This document shows positions 43,473 through 52,075 of a stretch of DNA of 64,000 nucleotides, piece after piece. A program made the position numbers and the translations under genes. Position 1 is the first letter of the stretch, and the number at the start of each line of letters is the position of its first letter. This DNA comes from REBR01 sp033721915 (GTDB taxonomy: Bacteria > Pseudomonadota > Gammaproteobacteria > Pseudomonadales > Oleiphilaceae): assembly GCA_033721915.1 (NCBI GenBank), contig JAWWAC010000005.1, positions 1 to 64,000 on the forward strand, given 5' to 3'. Below the pieces are notes generated by a model. That model was not told where the DNA came from. It was given only the letters and a program-made list of their open reading frames with translations, and did not search any database.

Positions 43473-45689
43473 ATGAAAGTGGTTCGTTACGCGCTTTACG
43501 CCCTGCTGGGTCTGATCATCCTGCTGGCCGCTGCCGTGGTGGTGGCCGTGGTGGTGATTGACCCCAACGACTACAAGTCCCATATCGAGGAGGCGGTGGC
43601 CGAGAACACCAATCTGGAGCTGGAGCTGGCCGGAGAGCTGAGCTGGTCGCTCTTCCCTCTGGGCATCGAGGTGAACACCGTGCGCACCCGCCTTGAAGGG
43701 GAGCACCTGGCCTCGGTGGAGCAGTTGCTGGCCCGGGTGGACCTGTTCTCACTGATTCGCCTGTCCCCCTCGGTACACACTTTTGTGCTGGACGGGCTTG
43801 ATGCCCACCTGGTGATGGACGAGGAGGGCCAGGGCAACTGGGAACGCATTATGCCGGAGACGGCCGGGGAGGAGCCGGCCACCGAGGAGGCGGCGACAGA
43901 GCCCGAACCCGTACAGGTGGGGGATGCGGACAGCTCACCACTGACATTCAATATCAGCGAAGTGCGCATCGGTGATGCCAGAGTGCGCTTCCAGGACCTG
44001 AAATCCGGACAGGATGTGACACTGGAGGATTTCACACTCACCGCCAGCGACATCGCCCTTGGCCAGGACTTCCCGCTGGCCCTGACCTTTGCCGTGGCAC
44101 TGAAGGACCCGGCCTTTGACCTGGCCGGTGACATTGCCATGTCCATCAATGCCTCACAGGATCTGCAGCAATTTACCATCAGTGATCTTGAAAGCCGCTA
44201 TGAAATGAGCGGCGAGCCTTTCGGTGACAAGACGGTGATAGCGGGCCTGAATGGCGGGCTGAGCGCCAACCTGGCGGATGAAACCGCCAGCATCAGGGAC
44301 CTGGAAGCCACCCTTGAGAACCTGCGCGTCACCACCAGCCTGGAGGTGCAGGGCTTCAGCAACAGCCCCGATCTCAACGGCCGTTTTGACCTGCATGAGT
44401 TCTCACTGCGCGAACTGCTGTCACGCCTTGGCATGCCGGAGATCGAGAGCGAGGACATGGACACACTGAAGGCCATCTCCGTGGGCAGCGATATCCGCTC
44501 CGACCAGGGCACTGTGCGCCTGAGTGACCTGAAGCTACGGCTGGACGACACCCGCTTCAATGGCCAGTTTGGTTACGGACTGGAAAACGGCGCCATCGAT
44601 CTGGACCTCCAGGGGGATACACTGAACCTGGACCGGTACCTGCCCCCCACCCCGGAGGAAGGGGAAGAGGTGGCCACCAGTGAGGAATCCCCCGGTGAGC
44701 CCACTGAGGGTGCTGGTGGCGACGCCGAGCTGCTGCCACTGGAGACGCTGCGCACATTGATCTTCAACGCCCGCCTGGGACTGGACTCACTGCTGGCCAG
44801 CAACCTCAGCATCAGCAACATCGAGGTGAAGGCCAATGGCCGTGACGGCCAGCTGGCACTGGAGCACGCCAGGGGCGAGCTGTATGAGGGCCGATTCAAT
44901 GTCGGGGCAACACTGGATGCCCGCAGCGACAACCCCCGCTGGAACATCAAGCAGGAGCTGAAAGGGGTACAGACACTGCCACTGCTCAGTGATCTGGCGG
45001 AGATTGAGCTGCTCTCCGGCAACGTCAACATGAACGCCGATGTTAGCACCCGTGGCAACACCATGAACCGCCTGATCGGCGAATCCAGTGGCAAGGCCAA
45101 CTTTGACATCCAGGAAGGGGCCTTTGAGGGATTCAACATGACGCAGATGGCCTGCCGTGGCATTGCCATGGCCCACGGCGAAAGCCTGGCCAGCAATGAC
45201 TGGCCCAAGCGCACCCCGTTCAATGATATGAGCGGTCGGATCCTGATCGACAAGGGTGTGCTCAACAACGAGTCACTCACCGCGGAGCTGGCCGGACTGC
45301 GCCTTGAGGGAGACGGCACCGTCAACGCCGCCACACTGGACCTGGCCTATCGCCTGGGGCTGCGCGTGGTGGGTGAGGTGCACCGTGACAACGCCTGCCG
45401 TGTGAATGAACGGATCCAGCAGGTGGTGATACCGGTGCGCTGTGACGGCAACCTCAAGGACGATCCGGCCGGACTGTGCCGCTTTGACAGCAGCCGCTTT
45501 ACCGACGTGCTCAAACAGATGGGCAAGGCGGAGATCGACCGCAAGCGCCAGGAACTGAAGCAGAAAAGCCAGGAGAAGCTGGACGCCGAGAAGGAAAAGC
45601 TCGACCAGGAGCGTAAAAAGCGCGAGGAAGAAGCCAGGAAGAAGCTGGAGAAGGAAGGCAGCCGCCTGCTGGACCGGTTCCGCGACTGA
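43473..45689 (+). CDS. asmA: AsmA-family envelope protein
   Basis: 738 residues. One N-terminal membrane helix (LYALLGLIILLAAAVVVAVV) followed by IDPNDYKSHIEEAVAENTNL then GELSWSLFPLGIEV, the AsmA start. A long repetitive beta region fills the middle, and the conserved AsmA C-terminal block includes SSGKANFDIQEGAFEGFNM, YRLGLRVVGE and VIPVRCDGNL. AsmA-like proteins are bridge-type lipid carriers linked to outer-membrane homeostasis. Residues about 690-738 form a highly charged coiled-coil (ELKQKSQEKLDAEKEKLDQE and on). The stop overlaps the mutY ATG by one base. Confidence 0.9.
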   Translation: MKVVRYALYALLGLIILLAAAVVVAVVVIDPNDYKSHIEEAVAENTNLELELAGELSWSLFPLGIEVNTVRTRLEGEHLASVEQLLARVDLFSLIRLSPSVHTFVLDGLDAHLVMDEEGQGNWERIMPETAGEEPATEEAATEPEPVQVGDADSSPLTFNISEVRIGDARVRFQDLKSGQDVTLEDFTLTASDIALGQDFPLALTFAVALKDPAFDLAGDIAMSINASQDLQQFTISDLESRYEMSGEPFGDKTVIAGLNGGLSANLADETASIRDLEATLENLRVTTSLEVQGFSNSPDLNGRFDLHEFSLRELLSRLGMPEIESEDMDTLKAISVGSDIRSDQGTVRLSDLKLRLDDTRFNGQFGYGLENGAIDLDLQGDTLNLDRYLPPTPEEGEEVATSEESPGEPTEGAGGDAELLPLETLRTLIFNARLGLDSLLASNLSISNIEVKANGRDGQLALEHARGELYEGRFNVGATLDARSDNPRWNIKQELKGVQTLPLLSDLAEIELLSGNVNMNADVSTRGNTMNRLIGESSGKANFDIQEGAFEGFNMTQMACRGIAMAHGESLASNDWPKRTPFNDMSGRILIDKGVLNNESLTAELAGLRLEGDGTVNAATLDLAYRLGLRVVGEVHRDNACRVNERIQQVVIPVRCDGNLKDDPAGLCRFDSSRFTDVLKQMGKAEIDRKRQELKQKSQEKLDAEKEKLDQERKKREEEARKKLEKEGSRLLDRFRD

Positions 45690-46732
45690 TGAGCGAGCGT
45701 TTCGCCCGGAAGCTTCTGGACTGGTGGGACCGCCATGGCCGCAAGGACCTGCCATGGCACCATAACCGTACCCCATACCGGGTCTGGGTCTCTGAGATCA
45801 TGCTCCAGCAGACCCAGGTGGCCACGGTCATCCCCTACTACCAGCGCTTCATGGCCCGCTTCCCGGATGTGCAGGCCCTGGCGGAGGCGCCGGAAGACGA
45901 TGTGCTGGAGCACTGGTCCGGGCTGGGCTATTACGCCCGCGCCCGTAACCTGCACCAGGCGGCGAAAACCCTGGTGGCGGACTGGGGCGGTGTGTTCCCC
46001 GAAGCCCGTGAAGACCTGCAGACCCTGCCCGGCATAGGCCGCTCCACCGCCGCCGCCATACGCACCCAGGCCCTTGACCGACACGACCACATACTGGACG
46101 GCAACGTGAAACGGGTTCTGGCCCGCTACCACGGCGTGGAAGGCTGGCCGGGGCGCACCGCCGTGGCCCGTGCGCTGTGGCGCCATGCCGAGTCCCACAC
46201 ACCCCATGAGCGTGTGCGTGACTACACACAGGCGATCATGGATCTTGGGGCGCTGGTCTGCACCCGCAGCCGCCCGGGCTGCGCCGCCTGCCCCCTGGCG
46301 GAGGACTGCGTGGCCTGCGCCCGCTGCAACCCGGAGGCCTACCCGGGCAAAAAGCCGAAAAAAACCAAACCCGAGAAAGCCTGCTGGCTGCTGCTTCTGG
46401 AAGACAGCGAAGGCCGTCTGTTGTTTGAGAAACGCCCTCCCAGTGGCATCTGGGGAGGGCTCTGGAGCCTGCCCGAGGCGGATCCGGCGCTGATGCCGGA
46501 AGATGTGCCGGATTACTGCTACCAGCACCTGGCACTGAACGCGGAGCAGCCAAGGCCCATGCCGGATTTCCGCCACACCTTCAGCCATTACCACCTGCAG
46601 ATCATGCCACTGCACTGCCTCGCCAGCCCCGCCGACAACCGGGTACTGGACACGGGTTCACAGCGCTGGCTGCACCCGTCGCAGGCACTCGGGCTGGGTC
46701 TGCCGGCCCCCATTCGCAAGCTGCTGGGTTGA
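45689..46732 (+). CDS. mutY: Adenine DNA glycosylase MutY
   Basis: 347 residues. N-terminal helix-hairpin-helix glycosylase: WVSEIMLQQTQVATVIPYYQ with the catalytic Glu, LPGIGRSTAAAIRTQ hairpin, DGNVKRVLAR with catalytic Asp, [4Fe-4S] cysteines in CTRSRPGCAACPLAEDC, and a C-terminal NUDIX-like domain (LLFEKRPPSGIWGGLWSLPE; FRHTFSHYHLQI) that recognises 8-oxoguanine. Removes A opposite 8-oxoG. Coupled to asmA (TGATG). The neighbouring yggX found beside mutY in enterobacteria is 10 kb away here. Confidence 0.96.
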   Translation: MSERFARKLLDWWDRHGRKDLPWHHNRTPYRVWVSEIMLQQTQVATVIPYYQRFMARFPDVQALAEAPEDDVLEHWSGLGYYARARNLHQAAKTLVADWGGVFPEAREDLQTLPGIGRSTAAAIRTQALDRHDHILDGNVKRVLARYHGVEGWPGRTAVARALWRHAESHTPHERVRDYTQAIMDLGALVCTRSRPGCAACPLAEDCVACARCNPEAYPGKKPKKTKPEKACWLLLLEDSEGRLLFEKRPPSGIWGGLWSLPEADPALMPEDVPDYCYQHLALNAEQPRPMPDFRHTFSHYHLQIMPLHCLASPADNRVLDTGSQRWLHPSQALGLGLPAPIRKLLG

Positions 46733-46749
46733 TAGCCCAGCCGTTTTTT
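46723..46749 (+). terminator. Rho-independent terminator overlapping the mutY stop
   Basis: GCTGGG-TTGATAG-CCCAGC then CG and six T. The mutY stop codon TGA lies in the loop, so the last codons form the left stem arm. Confidence 0.85.
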
Positions 46750-46807
46750 CCGATTCTAGGTCAGGACTTCTGCTGACAACCCACAGCCACACCCACAGGA
46801 TAGAGAC

Positions 46808-47707
46808 ATGGATTTTCTGCGCACACCGGAAGAACGCTTCAGCAAGCTGCTGGACTACCCCTTCGAGCCCCATTACCTGGAGGTGGACCCGTCCATAAAG
46901 GGTCTGCGAATGCATTACCTGGACGAAGGCCCCGCTGACGCCAAACCCGTACTGATGCTCCACGGCGAGCCCACCTGGTCCTACCTCTACCGGCACATGA
47001 TTCCTGTCTGCGCCGCCGCGGGGCACCGTGTGATCGCACCGGACCTGATCGGCTTCGGCAAATCGGACAAGCTGCACAGCATCGACGATTACAGCTACCA
47101 GACCCACCTGGACTGGCTGCTGTCACTGCTGGACCAGCTGGAACTGAACGACATCACACTGGTGTGCCAGGACTGGGGCTCACTGCTGGGGCTGCGTCTG
47201 GCGGCGGAGCACCCGGAGCGATTCAGGGCCATTGTGGTGGGCAACGGCATGCTGCCCACCGGTGATGAGAAAACCCCGGCGGCCTTCCACTGGTGGAAGC
47301 GATTTGCCGTTTACAGCCCGGTGTTTCCCATATCACGGATCATCGATGTGGGCAGCTTCCACAAGCTCAGCCCGGATGAGCGCCGTGCCTATGACGCCCC
47401 CTTCCCCGGGCGGCATTACAAGGCCGCTGCCAGGGCCTTCCCCAAGCTGGTGCCTGTCACCCCGGACAACCCGGCCAGTGAGGCCAACCGCCGTGCCTGG
47501 CAGTCACTGGAAAACTGGCGCAAACCCTTTCTCACCACGTTCAGCAATGGCGACCCCATTACCCGTGGCGGCGACCGCTACATGCAGAACCGCATCCCCG
47601 GGGCCGCTGGCCAGCCCCATGTGACACTCACGGGAGGACACTTCCTGCAGGAAGACTCCCCCGTGCCTTTTGCCAGGGCCATCAACGATTTACTCAGCGG
47701 CCTGTAA
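46808..47707 (+). CDS. Haloalkane dehalogenase, HLD-I (DhlA-like)
   Basis: 299 residues. Alpha/beta hydrolase with the HLD hallmark set: LHGEPTWSYLYRHM (Glu54), nucleophile Asp122 and halide-binding Trp123 in LVCQDWGSLLGLR, a second cap Trp around 162-163 (AAFHWWKRF), acid Asp249 (FSNGDPITR) and His278 (LTGGHFLQED). Layout, with the acid after the cap domain, is that of subfamily I. It hydrolyses carbon-halogen bonds to alcohol and halide in the cytoplasm; Alcanivorax enzymes of this group are known. Single gene, ending before a cNMP-domain gene; substrate range cannot be predicted. Confidence 0.87.
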   Translation: MDFLRTPEERFSKLLDYPFEPHYLEVDPSIKGLRMHYLDEGPADAKPVLMLHGEPTWSYLYRHMIPVCAAAGHRVIAPDLIGFGKSDKLHSIDDYSYQTHLDWLLSLLDQLELNDITLVCQDWGSLLGLRLAAEHPERFRAIVVGNGMLPTGDEKTPAAFHWWKRFAVYSPVFPISRIIDVGSFHKLSPDERRAYDAPFPGRHYKAAARAFPKLVPVTPDNPASEANRRAWQSLENWRKPFLTTFSNGDPITRGGDRYMQNRIPGAAGQPHVTLTGGHFLQEDSPVPFARAINDLLSGL

Positions 47708-47779
47708 CCGTTTCAGTCCATCACCGGCCTTTGCCAATGCGAACATTTCCTTACTCATGGCAAGCCGGCACAGGGCTAC

Positions 47780-47785
47780 TATAAA
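47780..47785 (+). promoter_or_regulatory. Likely -10 of the cNMP-domain gene
   Basis: TATAAA, about 30 bases before the ATG at 47816, in an AT-rich patch (CTACTATAAAATAAC) that stands out locally. The only -35 candidate 16 bases upstream (TGGCAA) is poor, so an activator may be needed. Confidence 0.4.
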
Positions 47786-47815
47786 ATAACAGTAGCCAGT
47801 AGGGATGGACTGACC

Positions 47816-48274
47816 ATGGTCATGGACTCCGATCGGATTCGACTGCTCCAGCAGGTGCCCATCTTCGGTGGCATCACGGCGGAGAACCTGGGTTTTCTCC
47901 TCAGGGAGGGACAGCGCCTGTGCTTCCGACGCGGCCAGTACCTCTTCCGGGAAGGGGACCCGGCTGAGGTCATCTACGTGCTGGAGTCCGGCGCTGTGCA
48001 GGTTTTCCGCCAGCAGGGCCCGGAGCGTCACACGCTGCACCGCCTGGGGGAGGGAGACTGCCTGGGTGAAATGGCGCTGATTGACCTCTTCCCCCGCTCC
48101 GCATCGGCGCTGGCGGAGACGGATGGCAGTGCCATCGCTTTCTCCCCGGAGGCCATGCTGGGCCTCTACCAGAAGGATCTGGAGCAGTTCACACTGATCC
48201 AGATGAACCTGGCCAGGGAACTCAGCCGCCGACTTCGCCATGCCAACGACCTGCTGTTCAGCCAGCACCCGTAA
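47816..48274 (+). CDS. Stand-alone cyclic-nucleotide-binding domain protein
   Basis: 152 residues consisting almost only of a cNMP-binding beta-barrel: LLQQVPIFGGITAENLGFLL, GQYLFREGDPAEVIYVLESG, VQVFRQQGPERHTLHRL, GDCLGEMALIDLFPRSASAL (phosphate-binding cassette with Gly-Glu-Met-Ala-Leu and Arg-Ser-Ala) and a C-terminal helix. There is no HTH, so it is not a transcription factor of the Crp type. It may be a soluble sensor or regulatory subunit. In-frame ATG pair at start (47816/47822). Confidence 0.85.
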   Translation: MVMDSDRIRLLQQVPIFGGITAENLGFLLREGQRLCFRRGQYLFREGDPAEVIYVLESGAVQVFRQQGPERHTLHRLGEGDCLGEMALIDLFPRSASALAETDGSAIAFSPEAMLGLYQKDLEQFTLIQMNLARELSRRLRHANDLLFSQHP

Positions 48275-48374
48275 CCCCCGGGCCCCTGTCGGAAGATGGC
48301 CCCAGCCTCTGCCGCTGTGGCCCTGTGTCTGTTAAGGTTTCACTGATTCATTAACCGACCAGACTCAGGACCCG

Positions 48375-49250
48375 ATGACCATGACCCACAGCCAGCCGGA
48401 ACTTGTGACCACACCCAGGGGGAAATTCGCCTACCGTGAATGGGGCGACCCGCAAGACCCGGTTGTGGTGATGATCCATGGCTGGCCGGAGAGCTCCTGG
48501 TGCTGGGCACCTGTGGTTGAACACCTGAAAAACGGCCTCCGTGTGATCGCACCGGACCTGCGGGGGCTGGGTGACAGCGAGCGCACCGAGGGGCTGGAGC
48601 ACTACCACAAGCTGCAGCTGGCCCAGGATGTGATCGCCCTGCTGGACACACTGGGCATCCGCCGCTTCCAGCTGGTGGGACACGACTGGGGCGGCGTGGT
48701 GGCCCAGGAGATGGCGCTGGCGTCACCGGATCGGGTGGAGCGGATGGTGATCATGAACATCGCCATCATCAACAACCTCAAGGGCAACCAGAAGGTCATT
48801 GAAAAGGTCCGCTCCGGCAGCGCCAGCCAGTACTGGTACCAGCACTTCCTGCAGACACCGGGCCTGCCGGAGGCCATGATTCCCGGGGCGGAAGAGGCCT
48901 GGCTGAGCCACTTCCTGCGCCTGTCCAACCGCCAGCCCTTCCCGGCGGAGGCACTGGCGGAGTACGTGCGCACCTTCAGAATCCCCGGCACCGCCGCCAG
49001 CAGCGCCAACTATTACCGCACCTTCCATGATGACGCCAAACGCTGGGCCAGCACCGCGGGCCATGTCTGGCCCATGCCGGGGCTCTACATCTACGGCAAC
49101 CGGGACAGGATCATCATTCCCGAATACCTGAACCACATCGAGGAGTGCTTCGAGCAGTTGCAGGTGGTGCAGGTGGAAGCCGGCCACTTCCTGCAGGAAG
49201 AGCGCCCGGCCGAAGTGGCCGGACACCTCAACGACTTTCTCCGGAACTGA
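48375..49250 (+). CDS. Alpha/beta hydrolase with Asp nucleophile (epoxide hydrolase-like)
   Basis: 291 residues. MIHGWPESSWCWAPVVEHL, APDLRGLGDSERT, nucleophile Asp in LVGHDWGGVVAQE, acid Asp in YGNRDRIIIP, and His in EAGHFLQEERP. The HGxPES and GHDWGG pair is typical of epoxide hydrolases and fluoroacetate/haloalkane dehalogenases, which share an Asp nucleophile. No halide-binding Trp pair like that of the upstream dehalogenase can be pinned down, so epoxide hydrolase is the better guess. AGGA 6 bases before the ATG. Confidence 0.82.
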   Translation: MTMTHSQPELVTTPRGKFAYREWGDPQDPVVVMIHGWPESSWCWAPVVEHLKNGLRVIAPDLRGLGDSERTEGLEHYHKLQLAQDVIALLDTLGIRRFQLVGHDWGGVVAQEMALASPDRVERMVIMNIAIINNLKGNQKVIEKVRSGSASQYWYQHFLQTPGLPEAMIPGAEEAWLSHFLRLSNRQPFPAEALAEYVRTFRIPGTAASSANYYRTFHDDAKRWASTAGHVWPMPGLYIYGNRDRIIIPEYLNHIEECFEQLQVVQVEAGHFLQEERPAEVAGHLNDFLRN

Positions 49251-49263
49251 CCGCTGATCCCTT

Positions 49264-49276
49264 TTGCCAATGGCAA
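49264..49276. promoter_or_regulatory. Palindrome upstream of the valine operon
   Basis: TTGCCA-A-TGGCAA is a perfect dyad about 105 bases before the mmsA ATG, in operator position. The regulator is unknown; no regulator gene is adjacent. Confidence 0.3.
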
Positions 49277-49380
49277 CGCCCTCTATTGCAACCCCGGTGA
49301 CACCTCAGCCGTGGTAGAGTCTGTAGCAGCCGCAAACGGCACCTGATAACCGATAAAGACAACAAGAACGGAGAAGTCCC

Positions 49381-50877
49381 ATGACCGCAAGGGTTCCGCT
49401 ATACCTGCAGGGTGAGTTCGTTGACAGCGCCGCCACCGAAGTCCAGCCCAACCTCAACCCCGCCACCCAGGAGAACCTGGGGGATGTGCCCTTTGCCACG
49501 GACGACGAGATGACCGCCGCCATCAACGGCGCCGGTGAGGCCTTCCTCAGCTGGCGGGAAGTGCCGGTGATCGAGCGGGCACGGCTGATGATGAAGTTCG
49601 TTCAGCTGCTCAAGGAGAACCACGACGACCTGGCCACCACACTGAGCCAGGAAACCGGCAAGACCTTCGCCGACGCCAAGGGGGATGTGTGGCGGGGCAT
49701 CGAGGTGGTGGAGCACGCCTGCAACGCCCCCACGCTGATGATGGGCGAGACGGTGGAGAATGTGGCCCGTGATATCGACACCAGCTCTTTTATCCAGCCA
49801 CTGGGCGTCTGTGCCGGCATCACCCCTTTCAACTTCCCGGCCATGATCCCACTGTGGATGTTTCCCATGGCCATCGTCTGCGGCAACACCTTTGTGCTCA
49901 AACCCTCTGAGCAGGACCCTCTGACCCCCATGGCCATTACCCGCCTGTTTCACGAAGCGGGCTTCCCAAAAGGCGTGCTGCAGGTGGTGCACGGTGGCCG
50001 TAACCAGGTGGACAGGCTGCTGAACGACCCGGCCATCCGCGCCATCTCCTTTGTCGGCTCCGAGCCTGTGGGGCGCCATATCTACCGCACCGGCACCCAC
50101 AACCTCAAGCGGGTGCAGTGCATGACCGGCGCCAAGAACCATATGGTGATCATGCCCGACGCGGACCGCGAGCAGGTCATCAACAACCTGGTGGGCTCCG
50201 CCATCGGCGCCGCCGGTCAGCGCTGCATGGCCATCAGTGTGGCGGTGTTCGTGGGTGAGGCGGGCCAGTGGATCGGTGATCTCAAGGGCGCCGTGGAGAA
50301 GGTCCAGCCCGGTGTCTGGGATAACGAGAAGGCCGGCTATGGCCCACTGATCAGCAAGGCGGCCCGTGAGCGGGTTGTCTCGCTGATCGAACAGGGCAAG
50401 GCGGAAGGCGCCCAGTGCCTGCTGGATGGCTCCGGCTACCGGCATCCGGACCTGCCACAGGGCAACTGGCTCGGCCCCACGGTCTTCAGCGGCGTCACCC
50501 CGGAGATGAGCCTCTACAAGGAGGAGATTTTCGGCCCTGTGCTGCTGGCCATGCAGGTGGACACCATTGAAGAGGCCGTGGCGCTGGTCAACAAGAGCCC
50601 CTTCGGCAACGGTACCTCACTGTTTACCAATTCCGGCGGCGCGGCCCGTTACTACCAGCACAACATCGAGGTGGGCCAGGTGGGCATCAACGTGCCCATT
50701 CCGGTGCCGGCCCCCTACTTCTCCTTCACCGGCTGGAAAAACTCCTTCTACGGCGACCAGCACCCCTATGGCAAGCAGGCGGTGCGTTTCTACACCGAAA
50801 CCAAGACGGTGATCAGCCGCTGGTTCCACCACGGTGAAGAAGCACAGGGCCCCAACCTGACCATTCAGATGCGCTGA
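49381..50877 (+). CDS. mmsA: Methylmalonate-semialdehyde dehydrogenase (CoA-acylating)
   Basis: 498 residues, aldehyde dehydrogenase superfamily. N-terminal LYLQGEFVDS, cofactor region GVCAGITPFNFPAMIPLWMF, VLKPSEQDPLTP, ISFVGSEPVGRHIY, catalytic Cys in IGAAGQRCMAISVAV, and the MmsA-typical GINVPIPVPAPYFSFTGWKNS near the C-terminus. It converts methylmalonate semialdehyde to propionyl-CoA at the end of valine degradation, using CoA and NAD+. First gene of the operon mmsA-acd-ech-mmsB. ACGGAGAAG before the ATG. Confidence 0.94.
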   Translation: MTARVPLYLQGEFVDSAATEVQPNLNPATQENLGDVPFATDDEMTAAINGAGEAFLSWREVPVIERARLMMKFVQLLKENHDDLATTLSQETGKTFADAKGDVWRGIEVVEHACNAPTLMMGETVENVARDIDTSSFIQPLGVCAGITPFNFPAMIPLWMFPMAIVCGNTFVLKPSEQDPLTPMAITRLFHEAGFPKGVLQVVHGGRNQVDRLLNDPAIRAISFVGSEPVGRHIYRTGTHNLKRVQCMTGAKNHMVIMPDADREQVINNLVGSAIGAAGQRCMAISVAVFVGEAGQWIGDLKGAVEKVQPGVWDNEKAGYGPLISKAARERVVSLIEQGKAEGAQCLLDGSGYRHPDLPQGNWLGPTVFSGVTPEMSLYKEEIFGPVLLAMQVDTIEEAVALVNKSPFGNGTSLFTNSGGAARYYQHNIEVGQVGINVPIPVPAPYFSFTGWKNSFYGDQHPYGKQAVRFYTETKTVISRWFHHGEEAQGPNLTIQMR

Positions 50878-50917
50878 AGCAGTCAGCCGCTGACCCCAAC
50901 AACAAGAGGCGACCCTT

Positions 50918-52075
50918 ATGGATTTTGCCCTGAGCGATGAACAGCGGGCCTTCCAGGACTCCGCCCGGGCCTTTGCCCGCAAGGAACTGGCCCCCAACGC
51001 CGCCCGCTGGGACGAGCACAGTGAATTCCCCATCGAGACCATCCGGCGCGCCGGCGAAACCGGCTTTCTGGCCCTGTACACCCCGGAGGCCCGTGGTGGC
51101 CTCGGGGCCTCCAGGCTGGACAGCGTGCTGGTGTTCGAGGCCCTGTCACAGGGCTGCACCGCCACCACCGCCTATTTCACCATCCACAACATGGCCACCT
51201 GGATGATCGCCAGCTTCGCCAGCGATGCCCTGTGTGACCGCTACTGCCCGGCACTCACCCGAGGCGAGATGCTGGCCTCCTACTGCCTGACAGAACCCGG
51301 CGCCGGCTCCGATGCCGCGGCACTGAGCACCAGCGCCACGCGGGATGGGGACCATTATGTGATCAACGGCAGCAAGGCCTTTATCTCCGGCGCCGGCGCC
51401 ACGGACCTGCTGGTGCTGATGGCCCGCACCGGCGGCGACGGGGCCGGTGGCGTCTCCGCCTTTGCCGTCCCTGCCAACACCCCCGGTGTGAGCTTTGGCC
51501 GCAAGGAAGCCAAGATGGGCTGGAACGCCCAGCCCACCGGCGCCATCAGCTTCGACAATGTGCGCATCCCCGCCGACCACCTGATCGGAGAGGAAGACAA
51601 GGGATTCAGCTACGCCATGAAGGGGCTGGACGGCGGCCGGCTGAACATTGCCGCCTGCTCCATGGGCACCGCACAGGCGGCACTGGAGCGATCACAGCAA
51701 TACCTCCATGAGCGCCAGCAGTTCGGCCGCCCGCTGGCGGACTTCCAGGCGTTGCAGTTCAAATTCGCCGACATGGCCACGGAGCTTGTGGCCGCACGAC
51801 AGCTGCTGCGACTGGCCGCCTGGAAACTGGACCAGAGGGATCCGGAGGCAAGCAGCTACTGCGCCATGGCCAAGCGCTTCGCCACGGATGCCGGCTTCCA
51901 GGTCTGCAATGAGGCCCTTCAGCTGCACGGCGGTTACGGCTACATCAAGGAATACCCGCTGGAGCGCTATGTGCGTGACACCCGGGTGCACCAGATCCTG
52001 GAAGGCACCAATGAAGTCATGCGCCTGATCATCGCCCGGCGCCTGCTGCAACTCGACACACTGGAGCACTTATGA
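50918..52075 (+). CDS. Acyl-CoA dehydrogenase (probably isobutyryl-CoA dehydrogenase)
   Basis: 385 residues. FALSDEQRAFQDSARAFARK, SYCLTEPGAGSDAAALST (flavin site), KAFISGAGATDLLVLMART, GWNAQPTGAISFDNVRIPA, LQLHGGYGYIKEYPLERYVRD, with the catalytic Glu in ILEGTNEVMRLIIARRL. Within the mms operon the natural substrate is isobutyryl-CoA from valine; the family alone does not fix this. Its stop overlaps the next gene start by 4 bases (ATGA). Confidence 0.93.
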   Translation: MDFALSDEQRAFQDSARAFARKELAPNAARWDEHSEFPIETIRRAGETGFLALYTPEARGGLGASRLDSVLVFEALSQGCTATTAYFTIHNMATWMIASFASDALCDRYCPALTRGEMLASYCLTEPGAGSDAAALSTSATRDGDHYVINGSKAFISGAGATDLLVLMARTGGDGAGGVSAFAVPANTPGVSFGRKEAKMGWNAQPTGAISFDNVRIPADHLIGEEDKGFSYAMKGLDGGRLNIAACSMGTAQAALERSQQYLHERQQFGRPLADFQALQFKFADMATELVAARQLLRLAAWKLDQRDPEASSYCAMAKRFATDAGFQVCNEALQLHGGYGYIKEYPLERYVRDTRVHQILEGTNEVMRLIIARRLLQLDTLEHL

